From NCBI GenBank assembly GCA_902826775.1, contig CADEHE010000001.1, positions 186,001 through 250,000 on the forward strand: a stretch of 64,000 nucleotides of DNA, read 5' to 3'. The stretch is from an uncultured Pseudomonadota bacterium (GTDB lineage Bacteria > Pseudomonadota > Gammaproteobacteria > Burkholderiales > JALYOK01). The position numbers and the translations under genes were made by a program. Under the pieces are notes generated by a model. That model had not been told where the DNA came from, did not search any database, and was given only the letters and a program-made list of their open reading frames with translations. Below are positions 42,158-50,599 of this stretch, in pieces. Numbering within the stretch: position 1 is the first letter of the stretch; every line of letters begins with the position of its first letter.

Positions 42158-43117
42158 ATGGCACTACGCGCCCTTTTGCAGGCAGCCATCACGTGTCTTG
42201 TTTATTTGTCCGCGAGCGCGGCGCTCGCGCTGCCCTATAGCAATTTCGTAGTATTCGGCGACAGCTTGTCGGATCCGGGCAACGATTATCGAATCAGCAC
42301 CAATGATGATCCGACCAAGCCTTTCCCGCCACCGCCTTATTTTCAGGGGCACTTCTCCAACGGCATCACCGCACCCGAATACGTCGCGCTGCATGGATTG
42401 CCGACGCAAAACTTCGCGCAAGGCGGCGCAACCACCGGCGCGCTCAACATCGATGAGGGCCGGTGCATTCCAACGCGCGACTGCTTGAGCCCCGGCAACT
42501 ATCAATTGCAGCCGGGGCTCTTCTCGGGCATCCAAACTCAGATCGGCCAGTACTTGGCGAGTGGGCCGTCGAACATCGGTTCGACTTTGTTTTACTTGCA
42601 AGGCGGCGCCAATAATTTCTTTGCGGGCGGCGCAGCAATCGGCGCCATCGTGCCCGATTTGGCGAACGAGATTGGTTTGCTAATCGCTGCGGGCGCGCAA
42701 CACATCGTATTGGCAAACGTGCCTAATATCACGCGCACACCGTTCGGGCAGAGCCTTCCGGCTGCCGACCAAGCCGCGCTCGCGCAGGGACTGAGCCTGG
42801 TCAACGGCGGCATTGCGCAGATTTGGACGCAACTGGCGGGTATCGTCATTCCCCTCGACACGTTTGGTCTCATCAACGCCGTGCTGGACGATCCCGCCAC
42901 TTTCGGCTTCAGCAATACCACCGGGTTTTGCCGCGGGCTGGCAAGCGGTTGCTCCGGCTACGTATTCTTCGATGAACTCCACCCGACCACTGCGGTGCAT
43001 GCCATCGTCGGCGCCCGCATCGCAGATGCGGCGGGGATACCGGAGCCGGGCCTTCTCGTGTTGCTAGCCATCGGCGCGATGGGCATGGCCGCGAGCGGGC
43101 GGCAGCGCGCCCTATAG
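42158..43117 (+). CDS. Exported GDSL-family esterase with PEP-CTERM sorting signal
   Basis: A 319-residue protein; AGGAGAA precedes the ATG. It has a signal peptide, the catalytic block F-G-D-S-L-S-D, N-N-F-F (block III), and D-E-L-H-P-T with the catalytic Asp and His. The C-terminus I-P-E-P-G-L-L-V-L-L-A-I-G followed by a basic tail is a PEP-CTERM anchor, recognised by exosortase in exopolysaccharide-producing Gram-negatives. No exosortase gene lies in the window. The next element downstream is the MITE at 43149. Confidence 0.88.
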   Translation: MALRALLQAAITCLVYLSASAALALPYSNFVVFGDSLSDPGNDYRISTNDDPTKPFPPPPYFQGHFSNGITAPEYVALHGLPTQNFAQGGATTGALNIDEGRCIPTRDCLSPGNYQLQPGLFSGIQTQIGQYLASGPSNIGSTLFYLQGGANNFFAGGAAIGAIVPDLANEIGLLIAAGAQHIVLANVPNITRTPFGQSLPAADQAALAQGLSLVNGGIAQIWTQLAGIVIPLDTFGLINAVLDDPATFGFSNTTGFCRGLASGCSGYVFFDELHPTTAVHAIVGARIADAAGIPEPGLLVLLAIGAMGMAASGRQRAL

Positions 43118-43148
43118 CCTGGCGACTTCTGCGACTTCCCAGGCAATC

Positions 43149-43343
43149 CTAGTGTCCTGAGTCTGAAGTTCGCAACATTAAAGTGACGAGAATTGCCGCC
43201 ATGCTTTGTCGCAAACTCTCGCCAGGTGTTCAACCTGGCTGCGGTTTGCTTCGCGCCTGGCAGCAATTTCGTCACTTTTATTAACTTTGAAAGTATCGCG
43301 CACCTTGTGAATTCCGTTACGAACTTCAGACTCAGGACACTAG
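43149..43343. mobile_element. MITE-like 195-bp palindromic element with 24-bp perfect terminal inverted repeats
   Basis: The ends are CTAGTGTCCTGAGTCTGAAG... (43149-43172) and its exact reverse complement (43320-43343). A second nested inverted repeat starts AAAGTGACGA on the left (about 43180) and ends TCGTCACTTT on the right (about 43279). A third short hairpin lies in the centre (GCCAGG/CCTGGC). Both ends are CTAG, so a CTAG or TA target duplication as used by IS5 or IS630 relatives is likely. There is no transposase ORF. The right end is 9 bases from the next start codon. Confidence 0.85.
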
Positions 43344-43352
43344 CGAGCCAAC

Positions 43353-44480
43353 ATGCGCATCGAATCGATCCAGACCCACCTCTACCGCGTGCCGCCGACG
43401 GTGCGGATATCCGACTCGATCCAATCGATCTACATTTGGGAATGGATTATCACCACCATTCGCACCGACAGCGGCTTGAGCGGCACCGGCTGGAGTTACA
43501 CGCTGGGCATGGGTGGCAGCGCACTGCGCGCCATCATCGACGACTATCTTGCACCTATTCTCATCGGCAGCGAAGTCAGCAATGTCGAGCGCATTTGGCA
43601 GAAATGCTGGCAGGAATTGCACGCCAACGGGCCGGGGGGGTTCACCACGCTGGCGATCGCCCCCATCGACATCGCGTTGTGGGATCTGCTCGGCCAGCAA
43701 GCCGGCCTGCCCTTGTACAAGCTGATGGGCGGCGCGCGCGATAACATCCCCGCCTACGGCAGCGGCATCAACATGCATCTCGAAGGCGAAGCGCTCGCTG
43801 AACAAATGCGCGGCTTTCTCGCCGCTGGCTATCGCAGCGTCAAAATGAAGGTCGGCCGCGACAATCCAGAAGAAGACGTCGAGCGAGTGGCCACGGTGCG
43901 CAAGACCATCGGCCCCTCGGTCGGGCTGCTGCTGGATGCCAACCAAAAATGGAGCGCCGGTGAAGCGGTGCGGCGCGTGCGCATGCTGGAGCGCTTCAAT
44001 CCAAGCTGGATCGAAGAGCCGATCTTGGCCGACGATATTCCGGGCCACACCTACGCGCGGGCACATTTATCCGTGCCCATCGCGCTCGGCGAAACGCTGT
44101 TCACGCGCTATCAGTTTGCCGATTACATACGAGCAAACGCCGTCGACGTGGTGCAAGCCGATATCCCGCGCGTCGGCGGCTTCACCGAGTGGCTCAAGAT
44201 TGCCAAATTGGCGGAAGCGCACAACTTACCTGTCGCGCCGCATTTTGCCGTGGAGCTTTCCATCCACGCGCTGTGCGCGGTGCCCAACGGCTTGATACTG
44301 GAAGATCTGCAAGGCGGCTCGTTGACCGATCTCGACTTGCTGGCAGAACCCTGGCGGGTGAGCAACGGCGTCGGCGTGCCGCCGCAGAAACCCGGGCATG
44401 GCTACGTTTGGGACGAAAAAAATCTGGCCAAGTATCTGGTGACCGGCAAACCGCGCGATGTCACCGCCACGCGCGCGTAG
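43353..44480 (+). CDS. Mandelate racemase / muconate lactonizing enzyme family dehydratase
   Basis: A 375-residue enolase-superfamily protein. The catalytic Lys pair is K-M-K-V-G (Lys164, Lys166). The metal ligands are Asp195 (L-L-D-A-N-Q), Glu221 (I-E-E-P) and Glu247 (G-E-T-L-F), and a His near 297 (A-P-H-F-A-V-E) is in the mandelate-racemase position. It probably dehydrates a sugar acid or racemises an acid; the substrate cannot be read. The start is 9 bases from the end of the MITE, so promoter and leader come from the element. A cytochrome c gene follows. Confidence 0.85.
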   Translation: MRIESIQTHLYRVPPTVRISDSIQSIYIWEWIITTIRTDSGLSGTGWSYTLGMGGSALRAIIDDYLAPILIGSEVSNVERIWQKCWQELHANGPGGFTTLAIAPIDIALWDLLGQQAGLPLYKLMGGARDNIPAYGSGINMHLEGEALAEQMRGFLAAGYRSVKMKVGRDNPEEDVERVATVRKTIGPSVGLLLDANQKWSAGEAVRRVRMLERFNPSWIEEPILADDIPGHTYARAHLSVPIALGETLFTRYQFADYIRANAVDVVQADIPRVGGFTEWLKIAKLAEAHNLPVAPHFAVELSIHALCAVPNGLILEDLQGGSLTDLDLLAEPWRVSNGVGVPPQKPGHGYVWDEKNLAKYLVTGKPRDVTATRA

Positions 44481-44523
44481 CGCGAGCGTTGTTTGCGACA
44501 ATTCGAACAAGGAGGCACGGTCC

Positions 44524-45489
44524 GTGAAATTGCCCATCGTTCTGCTACTCGCAGCGCTGATAGTGCCGGTGCACTATTCGCTCGGCGAGGACGCCACCAC
44601 ACCGCCCGCCTGGGCGTTCGCCGCCAACCCGCCCGGACTCACGCCACCCGCCGATGACGGCCACGCTCGCACTGTGCCTGGCAGTGCGCGCAGCTTCACG
44701 CTGACGCAAATTCGCGACCTCTACAATCCGCCCGATTGGCACCCCGACGATCACCCGGCAATGCCGGAAGTCGTCGGCCATGGCCGCAACCCTGGCGTAT
44801 ACGCGTGCGGCTACTGCCACCTGCCCAACGGCATGGGCCGCCCGGAAAACGCCAGCTTGGCGGGCCTGCCGGCCAACTACATCGCGCAGCAAATGGCCGA
44901 TTTCAAGCGCGGCGCGCGCAAGAGTTCCGCGCCCCACCTCGTGCCGCAGGCGTTCATGCTGGCCGTGGCGGCGGCGGCGAATGATCAAGAAATCGCGCAA
45001 GCGGCACAGTACTTTTCCGGCTTGAAGCCCAAGCCGTGGATCAAAGTCATAGAATCCGATACGGTGCCGAAGACCGAAGTCAAAGGCTGGATGCTGGTTG
45101 AAGCCCCGGGCGCACAGCGCGAGCCGATCGGCGAGCGCATCATCGAAATGCCGGTCGATCTGGAGCGCACCGAACTGCGCGACGCCAATTCCGGTTTCAT
45201 CGCGTACGTTCCGCCGGGCAGCATCGCACGCGGCGCGGCGCTGGCGACCGAAGGCGGCGGCGGCAAAACGCAGGCGTGCACGATTTGTCACGGCGCCGAT
45301 CTGCGCGGCATCGGCCCGGTGCCCGCGCTCGCGGGACGTTCGCCCAGCTACCTCGTGCGCCAGCTATACGATATGCAGAGCGGTGCGCGTAACGGCGCGT
45401 GGGCAGCGCTGATGAAAACGGCGCTGGCCAAACTCACGCTTGCCGACATGGTCGATCTCGCCGCCTATGCCGCAGCGCAGGCGCCGTAG
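44524..45489 (+). CDS. Exported di-haem cytochrome c
   Basis: A 321-residue protein starting at GTG with AAGGAGG 8 bases upstream, and a signal peptide. Two haem-binding motifs are C-G-Y-C-H and C-T-I-C-H, each in a cytochrome c class I-type domain (c4/cbb3 FixP-like halves) with later Met residues as possible axial ligands. It should carry electrons in the periplasm. It is convergent with the di-haem oxidoreductase gene, whose stop lies 10 bases away. Confidence 0.85.
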   Translation: MKLPIVLLLAALIVPVHYSLGEDATTPPAWAFAANPPGLTPPADDGHARTVPGSARSFTLTQIRDLYNPPDWHPDDHPAMPEVVGHGRNPGVYACGYCHLPNGMGRPENASLAGLPANYIAQQMADFKRGARKSSAPHLVPQAFMLAVAAAANDQEIAQAAQYFSGLKPKPWIKVIESDTVPKTEVKGWMLVEAPGAQREPIGERIIEMPVDLERTELRDANSGFIAYVPPGSIARGAALATEGGGGKTQACTICHGADLRGIGPVPALAGRSPSYLVRQLYDMQSGARNGAWAALMKTALAKLTLADMVDLAAYAAAQAP

Positions 45490-45498
45490 CGCGCAGGG

Positions 45499-46902
45499 TC
45501 AAATCGCCTGCAGGAACTTGATGAGCGCGGCGCGTTCGGCTTTTGGCATGCGCCGGAACGATTCGCGCGCCGCCTGCGCTTCGCCGCCGTGCCAAAAGAT
45601 CGCCTCGACGACATTGCGCGCGCGTCCATCGTGCATCAGTGCGCCACGCCCGTTGACGCGTTCGGACAGGCCCAAGCCCCACAAAGGCGGCGTGCGCCAA
45701 TCGCGTGCTCCCGCTTCAAAATCTGGGCGTCCGTCCGATAGCGCTTCGCCCATGTCATGCAGTAGCAGATCAGTGTAAGCATGGAACATCTGCCGCGATA
45801 GTTGCGGCAGGCGCGCGTAGACGTCGGCGGTAACAAGCGTGGGCACGTGGCAGTGATCGCATTGCGCCGATTCGAACAGGCGTGCGCCGCGCTGCACTTC
45901 GGCGTCATCCCAGTTGCGCCGCGCCGGCACGGCGAGACCGAGGGTCCAGATTTCCAGTTCGTCCCATTGGCTATCGGTCAGTTCTGGATCGTTGCCCGGC
46001 ACTTCTTGACGGCACAGCGTTTGCACGTCGGAGCAGTTCTGGCGCGGAAACAAGCTCGAGGTGACACCCATGTCACCCCACGCTGCCGCCGCGATTTGCT
46101 GGCGCACACTGGGTTGATTCGCTTTCCAGCCGAAGCGTCCCAGCGTGCGGCGCTGGTTGGTGGCATCCCAGACATAGTTGGGCCGACCGTTCAAACCGTG
46201 CGCGCGCTGACGCGCGGCAAGGTCGAGCAGAGTTTCCTCGGGCACGGCTTCCAGCAAGCCCAGGCCGAAAATCGGCGGCGCATTGCGCAGCGAGAGCATA
46301 GCTTGCGTGCCGAGTTCGCCGAATGCGAGCCGCTCGATGCGCAGCTTGGGTCTACGCAAGCGTGCCGTTTCGCCGTCGGCGAACGCAACTTCGTGTTCCT
46401 CCCACTCCACGTAAAGTTCGGCTTCGGCCGGCACTGGTGCATACGCGTGTAGCGTCTCGATGCTTTGCCCCTGCAGCGCGCGGTTCTGCAATTGATCGCC
46501 GTAGTGGGGGTGCGGCCTTGGCGTGCCATTTAGTCTGTCTCCAGGCACACTCACGCGCACCAGCATCGAGTGCAATTGCTCGTTGGGCGCCTCGGGCGGC
46601 GCGCCGCGTCCGCCGCCTGCATGGCAGACACTGCAACGATCAGCGACATAGGTTGGGCCAAGCCCCCAATCGCCGCCGGTCAGACCAAATACGACCCAGG
46701 GTCGATCGAAATGGGCGCGCCCGCGCAAGAAGATCTCTTGCTGCCGCTCGCTTAGAGAGGGCGCGGGTTGCGCATAGGCGTGAGCGTCGGCGCGCAAGAC
46801 CGTAAAGGTGCTGGCGGAAAGCGCCGAACGATCATCGAGCGCACGCACCGACCACGCTGAGGCAATCAGTATGAAGGCGAGTGCTTTGGCTAACTTAGGC
46901 AT
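45499..46902 (-). CDS. Di-haem oxidoreductase (DUF1111, thiol-oxidoreductase-like) of the periplasm
   Basis: A 467-residue protein with a signal peptide and two CxxCH sites, C-S-V-C-H (residues ~90) and C-D-H-C-H (~350). The overall order, including R-N-A-P-P-I-F-G-L-G-L-L-E-A-V, G-R-F-G-W-K-A-N, and T-P-P-L-W-G-L-G with a late H-D-G-R-A, is the DHOR/DUF1111 pattern related to MauG-like peroxidases. Likely role: electron transfer or peroxide/thiol chemistry. A working link with the neighbouring cytochrome c is likely but unproved. Confidence 0.85.
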   Translation of the reverse strand: MPKLAKALAFILIASAWSVRALDDRSALSASTFTVLRADAHAYAQPAPSLSERQQEIFLRGRAHFDRPWVVFGLTGGDWGLGPTYVADRCSVCHAGGGRGAPPEAPNEQLHSMLVRVSVPGDRLNGTPRPHPHYGDQLQNRALQGQSIETLHAYAPVPAEAELYVEWEEHEVAFADGETARLRRPKLRIERLAFGELGTQAMLSLRNAPPIFGLGLLEAVPEETLLDLAARQRAHGLNGRPNYVWDATNQRRTLGRFGWKANQPSVRQQIAAAAWGDMGVTSSLFPRQNCSDVQTLCRQEVPGNDPELTDSQWDELEIWTLGLAVPARRNWDDAEVQRGARLFESAQCDHCHVPTLVTADVYARLPQLSRQMFHAYTDLLLHDMGEALSDGRPDFEAGARDWRTPPLWGLGLSERVNGRGALMHDGRARNVVEAIFWHGGEAQAARESFRRMPKAERAALIKFLQAI

Positions 46903-47007
46903 GGTTGTGGCTGGATTCTACCGGCACCCGCAACCACAAGTGGTGCGCGCCGCATCGCTACGTCGTAATTCGAAGTCGAGAAACCATTCGTCGCACGTCG
47001 ACATGCG

Positions 47008-48354
47008 CTAGTGCCTTTGTTCGGCACCGAGAGCCCGCCTGCGCTGCGCGTAGCCAAGCCACACCCCGAGCGCCAGCCACGCGGCAGCGAGAGGCACCGC
47101 GACGCTGCTAAGGGCCACCAATCCCAAGCCGAGCTGCTTCAGCAAGCCTTCGGTCTGCGCGCCGGCGAGGTCTCCCGCTCGATATATGAAAGTGTCGATG
47201 ACTGCCTTCGACTTGTAGCGATCCGCGCGCGGCACCACGGTAAAGAGCGTCTCTCGTGCCGGGCGCATGATGCCGCGCTGCACTGCGCGGAACGCCGCCT
47301 CGAATGCGACCAGCGCCGCGATCGAGCCGACGATGGCAAGACCAATGAATCCGAGCACTGCGGTCGCGGGCAGCAGCGCGAGCGCCACCGGGACCCCGAG
47401 GCGCTTCATGATGTGGCCGGTGATGACCGCTTGCAACAGCAGTGTCACCACCTGCGTGATCATGTCGATGCGGGCGAACATAGCCGTGCGCATGTCGACA
47501 TCGGTGCCGAGCGCGGCGACCATCTGCAGGCGCGTGAAATACAGAAAAGTCACCATCACCGCGAGAATCAGCACGTAGCCGCAAATGGCGAGCAAGTACG
47601 GCGAACGAACTACCGCCTGTAGACCTTCCCACGCGCTGCCGCCGATGAGCGACTCACGGGCCGGTGTTTGACCTTCCTGCGCAGCGAAGGCGGGAGGCCG
47701 CTTCGCGTCTTCCGGATGAGTGGAAGCGGAAGGCCGCTTCGCGTCTTCCGGTTGCAAGCGTGCGAACCACGCCGCCACTGCTAGTGCCAGCACAAGGAAT
47801 CCTGCGGCCACGAGCAGCAGTGCCGGCGTGCCTAGGGGCCGCGCAAGCTGGCTCGCGAGCCAGGGGCCGAAGATCGCGCCGAGCGTGCCGCCCACCGCAA
47901 AGGCGCCGAATAGGCGCTTGGACTGTTCGAGCGAGAAGCGGTCTGCCATTAGCGCCCAGAACAGCATAGTTGCGAACAAGTTGAAGACGCTGAACCACAC
48001 ATAGAACACCTGACCGCTGGTTTGGCCGGCGCTTTCGGGTGCGAGCACGAGCAACAGGTAAAAAGCGATGAGGCCGAAAGCAAAAAAGAGGTAAGTGGCG
48101 TTAAGGAAGACGAGCCGGCGGAAGCGACTCACCAGCCAGCCGAACACCGGGTTGACCAACAGCGTCGCTGCTACCGTGGCCATGAACAGCCAGCGGATCG
48201 CCTCGATGCCGCGCTGCATGCCGAGCGCCTCACGCGCCGGGCGCACCACCATGAGTGCCGTGAGCACGAAGAAGAAAAACAAACCTGCGGCAAGCGTCGG
48301 ACGGACTTCGTCACGGCGAATGTTGGTGAAGCGCTGCAGCAGCGTAGTGGCCAT
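47008..48354 (-). CDS. NTT/MFS-type transporter (Npt1/Npt2-like)
   Basis: A 448-residue protein with about 12 transmembrane segments; ATG at 48354 preferred, the longer frame to 48423 being basic and without a ribosome site. The N-terminus has E-V-R-P-T-L-A-A-G-L-F-F-F-F-V-L, typical of the bacterial MFS group annotated as NTP/NDP-exchanger-like. A cytoplasmic loop after the sixth helix holds a 36-bp tandem duplication that gives two P-E-D-A-K-R-P copies. Substrate unknown. Confidence 0.75.
   Translation of the reverse strand: MATTLLQRFTNIRRDEVRPTLAAGLFFFFVLTALMVVRPAREALGMQRGIEAIRWLFMATVAATLLVNPVFGWLVSRFRRLVFLNATYLFFAFGLIAFYLLLVLAPESAGQTSGQVFYVWFSVFNLFATMLFWALMADRFSLEQSKRLFGAFAVGGTLGAIFGPWLASQLARPLGTPALLLVAAGFLVLALAVAAWFARLQPEDAKRPSASTHPEDAKRPPAFAAQEGQTPARESLIGGSAWEGLQAVVRSPYLLAICGYVLILAVMVTFLYFTRLQMVAALGTDVDMRTAMFARIDMITQVVTLLLQAVITGHIMKRLGVPVALALLPATAVLGFIGLAIVGSIAALVAFEAAFRAVQRGIMRPARETLFTVVPRADRYKSKAVIDTFIYRAGDLAGAQTEGLLKQLGLGLVALSSVAVPLAAAWLALGVWLGYAQRRRALGAEQRH
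47695..47751. repeat. Intragenic 21-bp direct repeat, period 36, in the transporter linker
   Basis: AGGCCGCTTCGCGTCTTCCG plus one G is present at 47695-47715 and again at 47731-47751. In the protein this yields P-E-D-A-K-R-P twice, 12 residues apart, inside the loop between helices 6 and 7. The frame is kept. Confidence 0.8.
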
Positions 48355-48495
48355 GGCAAAGTACGGCTCCGGGAGAGCAGGACGGCGCGCGCGCCGGTTA
48401 CGGCAGCGACTGGATAACCGCAACCGCCGGGGGACGGCTCAATCGATCGGCCAACCTATGCTCACGATTAATGCGGGCACGAGTTAGCTTGCTTA

Positions 48496-49242
48496 CTACA
48501 TGCCGAGTCCGCGTCGCAGCTCTGCGGCAGTCAGCGCCTTGCCAAAGACATTGGTGCCGCGATCAAACTTCTTCGCGCTCGCAAGGTCACCAACGACGAC
48601 CGGCTCGAAACCCGCCTCCTTCACCAAACGCACGGCCATTTCGAGCGCGCCTGCGTCATCGCCCGCAAGCGGAATCGCGATGCGGTCACCGGATCGATGT
48701 GCGCCGTTTGCCACATCCGCAGCGGGCACCGAAGTAAAAGCACGCACCAGCCGAACGCCGGGCAAGAATTCCGCTGAAGCGAGCCCTGCTCCCTTCGCCA
48801 GCGCCGGCTCCGCCATCGCACCATCGCGCGACGGGAAAGGGTTGCCCGTTTCCAGCACAACCTTACCGGCGAGTTCTTTGGCGTAATCCTGACCCACTTG
48901 CGGTACTGCCCCGTACGGCACCGAAATCAACAGCACCTCACCGAACGCCGCCGCCTCACGTGGAGTGCCGGCACGGGCGTTCGGACCGGCGCGCTTGACC
49001 AAGTCAGCAAGCTGTTCAGGGTGGCGCGAGGAAAAAAACACCTCGTGACCGGCTTTGGCCCAATGCATCCCGACCGCCCCACCAATCTTGCCCGCCCCAA
49101 TCACACCGATTTTAAGGGCAGCGCCTTTTTCCTCGGCCCGTACTGCAAGCGGCAACCCGCCGAGCATCATGCTCGCTCCGGCGACTGAAAAGCCGGAAAG
49201 CAGCGCACGCCGGTTGCGATTTACGTCGCGAATGTCGTCCAT
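48496..49242 (-). CDS. Exported NADPH-dependent F420-reductase-like oxidoreductase
   Basis: A 248-residue protein; ATG 49242 has GAGGA 5 bases upstream. The N-terminus N-R-R-A-L-L-S-G-F-S-V-A-G looks like a Tat signal ending A-V-R-A. The mature part begins I-G-V-I-G-A-G-K-I-G, then F-F-S-S-R-H-P, S-V-P-Y-G-A, V-V-L-E-T-G-N-P-F, which is the NADP_Rossmann/F420-oxidoreductase group. The Tat route would fit export of a folded protein with its nucleotide bound. It faces a second exported Rossmann enzyme across 194 bases. Confidence 0.75.
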   Translation of the reverse strand: MDDIRDVNRNRRALLSGFSVAGASMMLGGLPLAVRAEEKGAALKIGVIGAGKIGGAVGMHWAKAGHEVFFSSRHPEQLADLVKRAGPNARAGTPREAAAFGEVLLISVPYGAVPQVGQDYAKELAGKVVLETGNPFPSRDGAMAEPALAKGAGLASAEFLPGVRLVRAFTSVPAADVANGAHRSGDRIAIPLAGDDAGALEMAVRLVKEAGFEPVVVGDLASAKKFDRGTNVFGKALTAAELRRGLGM

Positions 49243-49436
49243 GTGTGTCCTCGACAAAATAAGTGCAGTGAAATTTCGTGTTCCAGACTGGGTCTTACTT
49301 ATTCTGGGTCAAACGATAGCACTGTTACCAATCAGTGGTGAAGCGCGCCGTTCACTAGTGGCAGTGCATGCGATGAGCACAGCCATTGGTAGAGCATTAC
49401 AATCCTCACAGATGTCTTTGTAAACAGGGGATCGCA

Positions 49437-50552
49437 ATGAGCAAATCGACCCTTTCCGTATTGTTAACCGCACTGATCGCGGCGTTCGTGCATCAAACCC
49501 ACGCAGGCGACACGGCACCAGCCGATCTGGATGTGCGCGAGCGATATCAACTCGAGGAGGCACGATCGCCGGTGCGGGAAAGCACAGGTTGGCGTACGCC
49601 CAAGCGTATTTTGGTGGTCGGATCATTCCCGCAACTGATTACACAGCTCCAGGCGATCGCACCCGGCGTCGAGTTCGTTACCGCGACGAGTTCCGCCGCG
49701 GCCGCGGGCAAGGCATCCGATGTTGACGCGGTGATCGGCGCCTGCACGCCAGAGGTGCTGGCGGCAGGAAGGGCGATTCGTTGGATCCAGACATACTCAG
49801 CCGGCGTCGAGAACTGCATCGCGATCCCGGCGGTGCGCGAGCGAGAGATCGTTGTGACTAATATGCAACGAATCAGCGGCCCGGTCATGGCGGAACATGT
49901 GCTGGCGATGGTGCTGGCGTTCACACGCGGACTCGATGTGTTCATTCCTGCGCAAAGCAAGCGCGTTTGGCGACGAGATGCCGCCGAAGGGCGCATGACG
50001 TCGGTACGCGGCAAAACAATGCTGGTCGTTGGGCTCGGCGGCATAGGCAGCGAAGTAGCGAGGCTGGCGCATGCGGCGGGCATGCGGGTGATTGCGACAC
50101 GAGCGAGCGGACGTACCGGCCCGGACTACGTAAGCTACGTCGGTTTGCCGGACGAATTACTGAAGCTTGCAAGCGAAGCGGACGTCGTCGTTAACACCGC
50201 GCCATTGACGGCGCAAACGACCGGCGTCTTCGATGCAGAGTTCTTCGCGAAAATGAAACGCTCCGCCTATTTCATCAATGTCGGGCGTGGCAAGAGCGTG
50301 GTTACTTCGGCTCTGGTCGACGCGTTGACCAGCGGCGCCATCGCAGGCGCCGGTCTGGACGTAACGGATCCAGAGCCGTTGCCCGCGGAGCATCCATTGT
50401 GGCGCGTGCCAAATCTCATCGTCACGCCGCATGTCGCCAACGATTCCGATCTTGGGTTCGGTGCGCAAGCCGAAGTCATCAAAGAGAACACGCGCCGTTA
50501 TGTCACAGGTGAGCGCATGTTGTCGGTTGTGGACGTGACGCGCGGATATTGA
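49437..50552 (+). CDS. Exported D-2-hydroxyacid dehydrogenase family protein
   Basis: A 371-residue protein. ATG 49437 has AGGGGA upstream and a signal peptide ending Q-T-H-A-G. The dehydrogenase has V-V-G-L-G-G-I-G-S-E-V (Rossmann), N-V-G-R-G-K-S-V-V (family NGRG-like), G-L-D-V-T-D-P-E-P-L-P (catalytic Glu region), and T-P-H-V-A with the catalytic His. NAD-dependent enzymes of this family normally stay in the cytoplasm, so the signal peptide is odd; a bound cofactor or a non-catalytic role would explain it. Confidence 0.8.
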   Translation: MSKSTLSVLLTALIAAFVHQTHAGDTAPADLDVRERYQLEEARSPVRESTGWRTPKRILVVGSFPQLITQLQAIAPGVEFVTATSSAAAAGKASDVDAVIGACTPEVLAAGRAIRWIQTYSAGVENCIAIPAVREREIVVTNMQRISGPVMAEHVLAMVLAFTRGLDVFIPAQSKRVWRRDAAEGRMTSVRGKTMLVVGLGGIGSEVARLAHAAGMRVIATRASGRTGPDYVSYVGLPDELLKLASEADVVVNTAPLTAQTTGVFDAEFFAKMKRSAYFINVGRGKSVVTSALVDALTSGAIAGAGLDVTDPEPLPAEHPLWRVPNLIVTPHVANDSDLGFGAQAEVIKENTRRYVTGERMLSVVDVTRGY

Positions 50553-50599
50553 ACAAGAGCGCGGGTATAGGCGCCGCCGTCCGATAAACTTGCGCCGCT

